A stretch of 56,206 nucleotides of DNA from Methylococcaceae bacterium (GTDB lineage Bacteria; Pseudomonadota; Gammaproteobacteria; Methylococcales; Methylomonadaceae), in assembly GCA_006844585.1 (NCBI GenBank), contig SPJM01000246.1:1-56206 (forward strand), written 5' to 3'. The position numbers were made by a program, and so were the translations under genes. The notes beneath the pieces were generated by a model. The model worked only from the letters and a program-made list of their open reading frames with translations. It had not been told where the DNA came from and made no database searches. This document shows, in pieces, positions 45,648 through 53,601 of the stretch (its first letter is position 1; every line of letters starts with the position of its first letter).

Positions 45648-47243
45648 TTAATAATAGACTCTCAAACAGTTTTGAATCTGCTCAAATTCAAATAAATAAG
45701 GCTTGGCGACCTCATGATTGGCGGCCACCACGATCAGATCGTGTGAAAACACCGAGGTGTTATACCAGTTGAAACTGCCGTCTATCACAATATAGTCATC
45801 AATAATGCAATATTTAGAGTGAATCGGCGAATAAGGCACATCATGATCATCTTGTCCGTAAACCAGGCCGACGCCTATTCCGGCTTCTTTCAAGCGTTGT
45901 ACGGCGGGCAGCAAAGGCCGCGCCAACTCATCCTGCATATTGCGCTCGACGCCGACTTTGCCTTCTCTAGCCAAATGGCCGTTAAATAGAATATGCACAT
46001 GCACGCCGCGATGCCTCGCTTGTATCAAGGCGTCCACTACGCTGTCATGATGATCGCCGTGTAAGTCGCCGATTAAAAACAAACAGATTTTGATGCTGTG
46101 CTTAGCGCGATGAATTTCCGCCAAAATCGCATGGTGCGGTAAATAATTACGGCCATCCAGCTGGGTATGGCGGCCAAAGGTATAAAGCAAATTAAAATGA
46201 CTAAACGGGTCTATCCCGTATTTCTGGATTACTCCGCCGCGCTGACTTTGGAAAATATTATCCAATAAGCGACAAACGCCTTTGGAATGAAAGGTCATCC
46301 CCGATTCCCAATTCGCCCACCAACGATCAAAGGTAATATTGAACGAACCCAAAATACAATCTTCATCATTAAAAATGATAAATTTGGTGTGCATATCCGG
46401 CTCAACTTCAATCAAATGATGCTGAGGGGTACAAAATACGCCGATCAATTCAACTTTTGAACGCTTCAAATTCGCATAAGTATGACTGTTGGTCATCGTC
46501 ATTTTGCGCCAATCGACAATACATTGCACCCAAACCCCTTGATGCGAAGCGTGGATGAGATGATTGATAAAATCATGATCATCAATGCAATCAACGCTGA
46601 CTTTAATCGTACAAAAGCGTTCAGGATTTGTTTGTTTAGCATGAATCACCTTGTCGATATGATCGTGGATAAAGCGCTTGGGGTGATAAGGATGATATTG
46701 CTGACCTTTAGTGAACTTGGGAATTAAATGTAAATCATCAAAATGATGGTTGTACCAATCGACATCTGACTGTAATTGCTTGGCGTCCAGTTCATAAGCG
46801 CGAAAATGGTTATCAGTGGTCCACTCATCGCCGATTTGGCGCTGTTGCGGATAGCCATCCTGCAACTGATACCAATCCATGAAAATATATTCTTTAGCCG
46901 AGGGAATAGAACGATTATGGATATGAATCAGATAAGAAAACTTAATACAATTAATTTTTCCAAAATGAGTGGAATCCGGATAAACAAAAAAGTCTCGGCT
47001 ACGGCGTTTATGCCTGTCCCAGCTCACCGCATACGCTTCGCTATCGACAATATAGGTTTCACAGATGTGATTATCGCGATAGACTTTTAAAATAATTTTC
47101 AAATTGGCTTCCACGCCATGATACATCTGAAAATTAATTTGCCCCCACCGAATGTCGAAAGTATGGTTATAATCGTTAATGCGTTGAAAAAAACCGCCTA
47201 ACTGACCATAAAAAGGCTTAGCGTATTGTTCTGCAAATGCCAT
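45648..47243 (-). CDS. Phospholipase-D-family protein in the glycogen operon
   Basis: A 531-residue protein. Residues about 195-525 hold two PLD phosphodiesterase units: HTKFIIFNDEDCILGSFNIT (from His285, Lys287) and HSKYCIIDDYIVIDGSFNWY (from His475, Lys477). In the first, the usual Asp of HxKx4D is Asn292, but the GSxxN part is kept. Members cleave phosphodiester bonds in lipids or nucleic acids. The first about 150 residues form an unrecognised beta-rich domain (FDIRWGQINFQMYHGVEANL). There is no signal peptide, so it should be cytoplasmic. A good ribosome site (AGAGGA) precedes its ATG, 12 bases after the EEP gene. It is the last gene of the glycogen-linked operon. Confidence 0.8.
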   Translation of the reverse strand: MAFAEQYAKPFYGQLGGFFQRINDYNHTFDIRWGQINFQMYHGVEANLKIILKVYRDNHICETYIVDSEAYAVSWDRHKRRSRDFFVYPDSTHFGKINCIKFSYLIHIHNRSIPSAKEYIFMDWYQLQDGYPQQRQIGDEWTTDNHFRAYELDAKQLQSDVDWYNHHFDDLHLIPKFTKGQQYHPYHPKRFIHDHIDKVIHAKQTNPERFCTIKVSVDCIDDHDFINHLIHASHQGVWVQCIVDWRKMTMTNSHTYANLKRSKVELIGVFCTPQHHLIEVEPDMHTKFIIFNDEDCILGSFNITFDRWWANWESGMTFHSKGVCRLLDNIFQSQRGGVIQKYGIDPFSHFNLLYTFGRHTQLDGRNYLPHHAILAEIHRAKHSIKICLFLIGDLHGDHHDSVVDALIQARHRGVHVHILFNGHLAREGKVGVERNMQDELARPLLPAVQRLKEAGIGVGLVYGQDDHDVPYSPIHSKYCIIDDYIVIDGSFNWYNTSVFSHDLIVVAANHEVAKPYLFEFEQIQNCLRVYY

Positions 47244-47255
47244 AATTTTTCCTCT

Positions 47256-48761
47256 TTATATTGGCTCAAAGGTCATTATATAACCGCAATGATCGGATAC
47301 TTGGCCATAATCCTGATCGGTGAAGATCACTTGAGCTGAAGTAACTTGTAATTCACTGTCCTTGTGCATGAAAATATAATCGATGCGGTAATCATCGGCC
47401 AAAGCCTGTCCCCAATGCGCATCATTGACGCGAAAAATGCTTTCAAACAAACCCTCATTATTCGCCGCCAGGTATTGGTCTTCATATTGATGACTGTTGA
47501 CCACCTTCAGATAACCTTGCTCGCCGGCGGTAATATTAAAATCGCCGCACAACAAAGTCGCTTGCACATGCTGATAATTTTCCGCATTCGCCCAGGCGCA
47601 TAGATTATCAAACTGATGCTCAAAACCATCCTCCAACCAGCTTAAATGGGCTGAATAAAAGTTTATCACGCCCATCCGCGGAACATTAATCTGCGACATC
47701 ACCACTTTACGCGAATGAATACTATAAGCGTCCTGGTCATCCGAAACATAGCGGCCTTGTTGATTGGAAAGCGGATAACGACTCAAAATCGCCACCCCTT
47801 CCCGGTAACGATCAAAGCCCAAATGCGACCAATCAGTATACAACTCAAAAGGCGTCGCCAAGCGCTGATTAATGATATTCGCCGAATTAGACGCCCAGTC
47901 GCCGTGGCCCTCGTTCCAATTTTCCGCCACCTCCTGTAAGCAAATCACATCCACGCCTTGTTCGTCTATAGCGTTAGCGATTACCGATAATTTATGATCC
48001 TGATTTTCTTCTTGATAACAATGTAAATTCAAAATCATGACTTTTAATTCAGGATAACTGACAATAAAGTTTTTGCCGCCATGATTTTCCCAAATCTGCC
48101 GGTCGAGCGTATCGCAACAAATGGTATATTGAAGCTTAAAGGCCTTACCAGTCCTCAGCCTTGTCGTCCAAATTTCAACCCCGTATTGATTCGGATTACG
48201 GGCATTACTGCGCGTTGTCAAATCCCAATAGCGCAGCCGTTTTTTACATTTGGCCACGCGGGTGTTTCGCCAGCCGTCAACCGTCCAATGTACCGAAACA
48301 TTTTGCGCCGCAATGCTTCTATCAATAGCCACTGTTACAGGCGCCGATTTCTGATTTTCTTCAAAATAGCCGACAAAACCGATATTTTGAATAATACTGT
48401 TATGTCCCAGCATAACCCCGGAGTCCGCCTGGCTGAGATAATTTTCGCCGTTGCGATTATCCCAAAACTCCATGCCGGATACTCGGTAACGCAATCCAAA
48501 GACAATATTACCAGGTAACGATTGATCGGCTTTCAATTTGAACTTGATCACCGCCCGCCAACACTCGGTATCATGCCGCCAAACATCATGATATTCGGCA
48601 GCCAGCGTATGCCACTCGCCATCTTCGCCGGCCCAAATTACATCCACCTGTTTATCATAACTGACATTTTTCACTCCCACGGAAAAGGTTAATTCCTGCG
48701 TGGGATACTTGGTTTTACGGCTAATAATATTTTCGGCATACAACAACTGAATTTCATTCAT
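47256..48761 (-). CDS. Endonuclease/exonuclease/phosphatase protein with two starch-binding-like domains
   Basis: A 501-residue protein. Residues about 25-110 look like a CBM21/CBM25-type starch-binding domain (VGVKNVSYDKQVDVIW ... MEFWDNRNGENYL). A second similar unit lies at about 139-232 (VSVHWTVDGWRNT ... IWENHGGKNF). Residues about 240-500 form an EEP domain with the full catalytic set: Asn245 in ILNLH, Glu277 in CLQEV, His372 in YSAHLSW, Asp407 and Asn409 in CGDFNI, Asp490-His491 in VSDHCGY. The substrate could be a phosphate ester on glycogen; that is inference. It is cytoplasmic, with AGAGGA before the ATG. It sits between the GH57 and PLD genes. Confidence 0.75.
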   Translation of the reverse strand: MNEIQLLYAENIISRKTKYPTQELTFSVGVKNVSYDKQVDVIWAGEDGEWHTLAAEYHDVWRHDTECWRAVIKFKLKADQSLPGNIVFGLRYRVSGMEFWDNRNGENYLSQADSGVMLGHNSIIQNIGFVGYFEENQKSAPVTVAIDRSIAAQNVSVHWTVDGWRNTRVAKCKKRLRYWDLTTRSNARNPNQYGVEIWTTRLRTGKAFKLQYTICCDTLDRQIWENHGGKNFIVSYPELKVMILNLHCYQEENQDHKLSVIANAIDEQGVDVICLQEVAENWNEGHGDWASNSANIINQRLATPFELYTDWSHLGFDRYREGVAILSRYPLSNQQGRYVSDDQDAYSIHSRKVVMSQINVPRMGVINFYSAHLSWLEDGFEHQFDNLCAWANAENYQHVQATLLCGDFNITAGEQGYLKVVNSHQYEDQYLAANNEGLFESIFRVNDAHWGQALADDYRIDYIFMHKDSELQVTSAQVIFTDQDYGQVSDHCGYIMTFEPI

Positions 48762-48783
48762 TGTGTTTCCTCTTTTTCTGAGA

Positions 48784-50412
48784 TTAGGACTGAGATTTCA
48801 TACCTATGTTGTTATCAGCTGTTTTTTTATAATCACGATAATCAATATCGGGAAAAATTTCATCCATAATTTCCAAAGCGACTAAATAACGCTCGTTAAT
48901 GCGGTTTTTGCGTATCGCATCATATAAATAATTAAAACGCGCTAAATAATCCTCAATTCTCTTTTCCGCATATTCTTTACCCGCCCCGGACTTTAAAATA
49001 AACGGCCAGTCCGAAGCTTGCGATAATAGAACACTGCGCATCGCCTGGTTTAAGGCTCGGGTTTGTAAAGGCGTCAAGCGAACATGCGCAAGGTCTTGTA
49101 TTAATTGATGTAAATCATCGCTGGCTTTATGTAACAAAGGGTAAATCCAAGCATTGCTTTCATTCAACCAATAAGATGAATAGCCTTCTTCGCCCCAACT
49201 GGAAGCCGCCGGTTGAGACTGCTGGTGGTTGGAATAAAGCGTTAAATATTGTCGGCAATCGCTGTTTTGCACATCGTTTTCGCCTTGTGCGGTTAAGCGC
49301 AACACCTGCTCCAACCAAATCGGGCCTTCAAACCACCAGTGCCCGAATAGCTCAGCATCATATGGCGCCATGAAAACAGGCGGCTGATCCATACCTTCCT
49401 GCAAATCCGCCAGCCGTTGTTGCAAACCGCGCACAAAGTCCTGAGCATCCTGCCGGGCCTGTTCAATAGCGCGTTCAGGCTGATACCAGGATTTTTGCTC
49501 GGTATCGCCCGTCACCTTAAAATATTTAATCCCGGTATAGCCTCTGCCCTGCTCCTCAAGGATCATCGGCGACAATTCTTCAAGCGTTAATTCATAACCG
49601 ATATCGCGATGAAATTCCCGGTAATCGGGGTTCCCAGGGTATCCGGAACGGGAACTCCAAACCATTTCCGAGGACTGCGCATCTCTGCCAAAAGCAAATA
49701 CGCCGTTGCCGCAATCCAGCGGCGCATAAACGCCATAATGCGGTTGCTGATTCGCCTCTAATAAACCATGACTATCCAGAAAAAAATAATCAATGCCGAA
49801 ACTTTTCAACTGCTTTTCCAGCCCGGGAAAATAACCGCATTCAGGCAACCAAAAACCTTTGGGCTTAAACCCGAATTGTTGTTCAAAAACCGAAATGCCG
49901 ACCTGAATTTGACTATGAACAGCCGCAGGACAAGGTTTTAACAAAGGCAAAAAAGCATGGGTGGCGGCTGTGGTCATTAATTGCAGCCTTCCGCTCAGAT
50001 GATGTTTTTTAAACGCCGCCAATAAATCTCCGGCGTAATCATGTAGATAAGCATGGCGAATCGTTGAAAAACAATCGCGATAATATAACGCTAAAGCTTG
50101 TAAGTCATCTTGCCCGATTGACCGCGTTCTGGAAATTTCCTTATCAACTAACGTTAACAAATGATCCATATATTGCAAATAACGTTGTTGTAACAACGGA
50201 TCTTTCAATAAAGTGATCAAGGTCGGCGACAAGGACAAGCTAAACCGGCAATCCACCGAGTCTGCCTGCAACCGATCCAGCATTTTCAATAACGGTAAGT
50301 AACACTCGGTGATCGCTTCAAATAACCAGTTCTCTTCAAAAAAGCGTTCGTGTTCCGGATGTCTGACATAAGGCAAGTGAGCATGTAAAACAATATTTAG
50401 ATAAGCTTTCAT
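48784..50412 (-). CDS. GH57 1,4-alpha-glucan branching enzyme
   Basis: A 542-residue glycoside hydrolase family 57 enzyme that makes alpha-1,6 branches in glycogen. The N-terminal barrel has YLNIVLHAHLPYVRHPEHER and ENWLFEAITECYLPLL. The catalytic nucleophile is in GFWLPECGYFP (Glu191), and the acid/base Asp in MAPYDAELFGHWWFEGP (Asp352). The C-terminal part has the DUF1957-type helices, including SSWGEEGYSSYWLNESNAW and DWPFILKSG. It overlaps the upstream DUF4912-like gene by 4 bp (ATGA). It is an alternative to the GH13 enzyme GlgB, which is not in this window. Confidence 0.92.
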   Translation of the reverse strand: MKAYLNIVLHAHLPYVRHPEHERFFEENWLFEAITECYLPLLKMLDRLQADSVDCRFSLSLSPTLITLLKDPLLQQRYLQYMDHLLTLVDKEISRTRSIGQDDLQALALYYRDCFSTIRHAYLHDYAGDLLAAFKKHHLSGRLQLMTTAATHAFLPLLKPCPAAVHSQIQVGISVFEQQFGFKPKGFWLPECGYFPGLEKQLKSFGIDYFFLDSHGLLEANQQPHYGVYAPLDCGNGVFAFGRDAQSSEMVWSSRSGYPGNPDYREFHRDIGYELTLEELSPMILEEQGRGYTGIKYFKVTGDTEQKSWYQPERAIEQARQDAQDFVRGLQQRLADLQEGMDQPPVFMAPYDAELFGHWWFEGPIWLEQVLRLTAQGENDVQNSDCRQYLTLYSNHQQSQPAASSWGEEGYSSYWLNESNAWIYPLLHKASDDLHQLIQDLAHVRLTPLQTRALNQAMRSVLLSQASDWPFILKSGAGKEYAEKRIEDYLARFNYLYDAIRKNRINERYLVALEIMDEIFPDIDYRDYKKTADNNIGMKSQS

Positions 50413-51005
50413 CCCTTGCCTGATCCTGAATGATGCAAGCGCCGAGCGAGCGGTCGCTTATTAACCGGATTTTGCGCTTCGCGGATAGACGGCAAACAAA
50501 CAGACTCGGATTTGGCGAAAATAACAAAGTTATGGTCCTGATATTCGCCGATTTCGATGCTGAATTGGCGCGACTGCGGGGAAACATCGACGCTCACCGT
50601 TTGTTGGCGGTCTTGCGGATGACAAACGATTTCCCGGCAATTATGCAGGGAAATATCGCCATCATTCTGATACTTGACCTTCAATACAAGATCAGCCGGT
50701 CGGGTTGACTGTCGTTGTTTCCCATTAAGTCGCCAATAAGCGTGCAAATGCCCCGGATCCACAGGCATCAAGACGCACACCGCATTATTAACGGCTTCTA
50801 TAGGATGTGGCTTATATTCACGGTTAATCTCATCACTGATATTTAACAATTCCTGTGCCGATAACCTGATTTGTCGTTCGCTGTTCGCCATTTGACTCTT
50901 ATAGATCGGGCTGAATGTTTGAAAAATAGCTTGCCCGGTTTCCAACAACTCTTTACCGGACAACGCCATGTTCGCATTACATAATGATTTAAACTGTTGC
51001 GTCAC
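50409..51005 (-). CDS. DUF4912-like protein upstream of the branching enzyme
   Basis: A 198-residue protein without signal peptide. Residues about 70-175 have the alternating beta-strand layout of DUF4912: AVCVLMPVDPGHLHAYWRLN, then LVLKVKYQND ... VDVSPQSRQFSIEIGEYQDH and NFVIFAKSESVCLPS. DUF4912 proteins commonly accompany GH57 branching enzymes and may bind glucan, though that is not demonstrated. Its stop overlaps the GH57 start (ATGA), so it is co-translated, and it opens the four-gene operon. The family call is moderate because I recognise it mainly by context and the AYWRL pattern. Confidence 0.6.
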   Translation of the reverse strand: MTQQFKSLCNANMALSGKELLETGQAIFQTFSPIYKSQMANSERQIRLSAQELLNISDEINREYKPHPIEAVNNAVCVLMPVDPGHLHAYWRLNGKQRQSTRPADLVLKVKYQNDGDISLHNCREIVCHPQDRQQTVSVDVSPQSRQFSIEIGEYQDHNFVIFAKSESVCLPSIREAQNPVNKRPLARRLHHSGSGKG

Positions 51006-51317
51006 CGCGTTATTATTTGATTATTATTGAAGGAACGCTTAGGAACGTGAATTTTATCCCCGTTCCTTATAAACCGGAAAATTACAATTCCGTTTCAATG
51101 CTGCCATTCCCCCCCAAAGGAATAGTTTATTCATTCTACAATGAACCCAAGCGAAATCATAAACAATTACATCAACAAATAAGGGATAAAACATTAAACA
51201 CACTGTTCACCTAAAGACAGAGAAAGCATGTTTTTTTTACATTTCGCATTAAAAACCAACAAATAACATCGGATTTAAAGTAAAATCCAGCATTTGAATT
51301 TTTCCTTATGACGAGGC
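51006..51317. other. Divergent control region of the glycogen locus
   Basis: About 310 AT-rich bases between the DUF4912-like operon and glgX. It contains a short copy of the repeat termini (51039-51070). There must be promoters in both directions, but no pair is convincing. The 65-codon plus-strand frame starting at 51017 crosses the repeat and looks spurious. Confidence 0.45.
51039..51070. repeat. Short solo copy of the repeat termini
   Basis: TTAGGAACGTGAATTTTATC directly followed by CCCGTTCCTTA: inward-facing terminal motifs with the centre missing, nearly the same as 37205-37241. A further AAGGAACG lies immediately upstream at 51030. Confidence 0.65.
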
Positions 51318-53429
51318 ATGCAAAAAATCGAATTTCAGATAAAACCTGGAAAACCCTATCCACACGGATCAAAAGCCTATGAAGATGGCGTCAACTTTTC
51401 CATCTTCAGCCGCCATGCTGAAGAAGTCGAATTATTACTTTATCAGAACGAAGACAGTCCTGAGCCCTTCCAAATTATTCCATTGGAAATTGACAAACAT
51501 CGGACTTTTTTCTCCTGGCATGTTTTTGTCAAACATTTACGTCCGGGAACCTGGTATACCTGGCGTCTGAATGGACCGTCCGATACCCAACGCACCGGCT
51601 TGCGTTTCGACAAACAAAAACAATTATTAGACCCTTGGGCAAAAGCGGTCAGTGATAAAATCTGGAATCGCGAAGTCGCTTGCAAACCCGGCGATAACGG
51701 CCACTGCTCAATGCGCAGCGTGGTCATTGATGAAGAATATGATTGGCAAGGCGATACGCCGCTGGCGATACGCAGTGAAAAAGCGATTATTTACGAACTA
51801 CATGTCAAAGGCTTCACCCGTCATCCTTCATCACAAGTCAGTCATCCCGGCGCCTTCGCTGGTTTGATTGAAAAAATACCCTATTTAAAAGAACTGGGCA
51901 TCACCCATGTGGAGTTGTTGCCGGTGATGGCTTTTGACGAGCAAGATGCGCCGGATCACACCCGCCAATTAGGTCTATCCAACTATTGGGGCTATAGCAC
52001 ACATAGTTTTTTCAGCCCCCACCCCAGCTATTGCGTGACGCCTGAGCAGGGAACCCACCAACAAGAATTTCGTGATCTGGTCAAGGCGCTGCATAAAGCC
52101 GGCATCGGCGTGATTATGGATGTGGTGTTCAACCATACTTCGGAAGCCGGCCCGGACGGCCCGGTTATCAATTTTAAAGGTATGGACGGCAACAGCTTTT
52201 ATTTAACCGATAAATTTGATAAAAGCATTTTTCACGATTACACCGGTTGCGGCAACACCGTCAATTCTAACCACCCTTTAGTTTCACGTTTTATTATCGG
52301 TTGCCTGGAATATTGGGTCAGGGAAATGCATGTGGATGGTTTCCGCTTTGACCTGGCCAGCGCCCTTTCCAGAGGAGAAGACGGCTCGGTGCTGCAAGAT
52401 CCGCCGATTATCTGGGGAATAGAACTCTCTGAACAATTAGCGAAAACCAAATTAATCGCTGAGGCCTGGGACGCGGCCGGGCTTTATCAAGTCGGCAACT
52501 TTCCAGGTTACCGCTGGGCTGAATGGAACGGCATTTATCGCGATACCATTCGTCGCTTTGTTCGCGGCGACCGCGGCCTGGTTAAAGATGTCGCCACCCG
52601 TATTTGCGGCAGCAGTGATTTATATGAATATCAACACAGACTGCCGATCAGCGGCATTAACTTCGTTACCTGTCATGACGGTTTTACCCTCAACGACTTG
52701 TTCAGTTATAACGAAAAGCATAACGAAGCGAACGGCGAAAACAGCCGCGATGGCTGCAATAATAATCTAAGCAGCAACTGCGGCGTGGAAGGCCCTAGCA
52801 ACGATCTGGTTATCCAGGCGTTCCGCCGACAACAAGTAAAAAATACTTTCGCGATTTTATTGATCAGCCAAGGCGTACCCATGTTATTGGCTGGCGATGA
52901 GTTTCTCAACACCCAGAACGGTAATAACAATTGTTATTGCCAAGATAACGAATTATCCTGGCTGGACTGGGGTTTATTAGAGAAAAACGCCGATATGTTC
53001 AACTTCGTAAAGGGTATGATCCAATTACGAAAAAGGCACCCCGCGCTGATGAGACGGCATTTCCTGAAAGGCCAAACAGAAACCGACCGGGATATCAACG
53101 ATATAACCTGGCATGACGCCGATCCGGATCACTCTCCCCAATGGGATAGTCATGATGCGCAGTTTTTAGCGTTTAGCATGGCCGCGCAAGATAACAAAGA
53201 AAGCGATATTTACATCGCCTTTAATATGTCCGCCCATAAAATAAAAATTAAGCCGCCTGTGATCGAAAACAAAAACTGGCGACTTTCCGTGGACACTTCT
53301 CTGCAAAGCGGTCAAGAACTGATTCCGCCAAAACAACAAAAACCGCTGGCTAAAAAACACTATTCCATGAACCCGCATTCGGTATTGATTTTGGAGAATA
53401 TCGATAGCAATCTTGAAAACAAAAAATAA
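51318..53429 (+). CDS. glgX: Glycogen debranching enzyme GlgX (isoamylase type)
   Basis: GlgX hydrolyses alpha-1,6 branches of phosphorylase-trimmed glycogen. The 703-residue protein has an N-terminal CBM48 (PGKPYPHGSKAYEDGVNFSI ... LNGP). The GH13_11 catalytic barrel has MDVVFNHTSEAGPDGPV, then VDGFRFDLASALSR with the nucleophile Asp (near 344), LIAEAWDAAGLYQVG with the acid Glu (near 378), and NFVTCHDGFTLNDL with the transition-state Asp (near 453). ANGENSRDGCNNNLSSNCG and GVPMLLAGDEFLNTQNGNNN are typical of GlgX. It starts at ATG 51318 after ACGAGG. It is divergent from the branching-enzyme operon and is followed by a MITE-like repeat. Confidence 0.95.
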   Translation: MQKIEFQIKPGKPYPHGSKAYEDGVNFSIFSRHAEEVELLLYQNEDSPEPFQIIPLEIDKHRTFFSWHVFVKHLRPGTWYTWRLNGPSDTQRTGLRFDKQKQLLDPWAKAVSDKIWNREVACKPGDNGHCSMRSVVIDEEYDWQGDTPLAIRSEKAIIYELHVKGFTRHPSSQVSHPGAFAGLIEKIPYLKELGITHVELLPVMAFDEQDAPDHTRQLGLSNYWGYSTHSFFSPHPSYCVTPEQGTHQQEFRDLVKALHKAGIGVIMDVVFNHTSEAGPDGPVINFKGMDGNSFYLTDKFDKSIFHDYTGCGNTVNSNHPLVSRFIIGCLEYWVREMHVDGFRFDLASALSRGEDGSVLQDPPIIWGIELSEQLAKTKLIAEAWDAAGLYQVGNFPGYRWAEWNGIYRDTIRRFVRGDRGLVKDVATRICGSSDLYEYQHRLPISGINFVTCHDGFTLNDLFSYNEKHNEANGENSRDGCNNNLSSNCGVEGPSNDLVIQAFRRQQVKNTFAILLISQGVPMLLAGDEFLNTQNGNNNCYCQDNELSWLDWGLLEKNADMFNFVKGMIQLRKRHPALMRRHFLKGQTETDRDINDITWHDADPDHSPQWDSHDAQFLAFSMAAQDNKESDIYIAFNMSAHKIKIKPPVIENKNWRLSVDTSLQSGQELIPPKQQKPLAKKHYSMNPHSVLILENIDSNLENKK

Positions 53430-53439
53430 GCAAGCTCCC

Positions 53440-53601
53440 TAAGGAACGTGAATGAAACTAGTTCGGCAACTGGCGCAGTATTTCTGTTCATTTTCAAGGC
53501 GCAGAAACAGGCGCATAGATGGCTATGTAACTGTTTCTGCAACGCCGAAGATGGACAGAAAGACAAGTCAGCTGTCGAAGTAATTTCGTGAACGTTCCTA
53601 A
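53440..53601. repeat. Full copy of dispersed palindromic MITE-like repeat
   Basis: About 160 bp, with left end TAAGGAACGTGAATGAAACT and right end TAATTTCGTGAACGTTCCTA. The centre forms the same long imperfect hairpin as 34780-34940 (CAGAAACAG ... CTGTTTCTG, GGCG ... CGCC). The right terminal arm runs into the first four codons of the ABC exporter gene. Confidence 0.8.

Noticed and set aside
51017-51214. 65-residue plus-strand ORF upstream of glgX
   Set aside because: It spans a solo repeat copy, has odd composition and lies in the expected promoter region, so it is likely chance.
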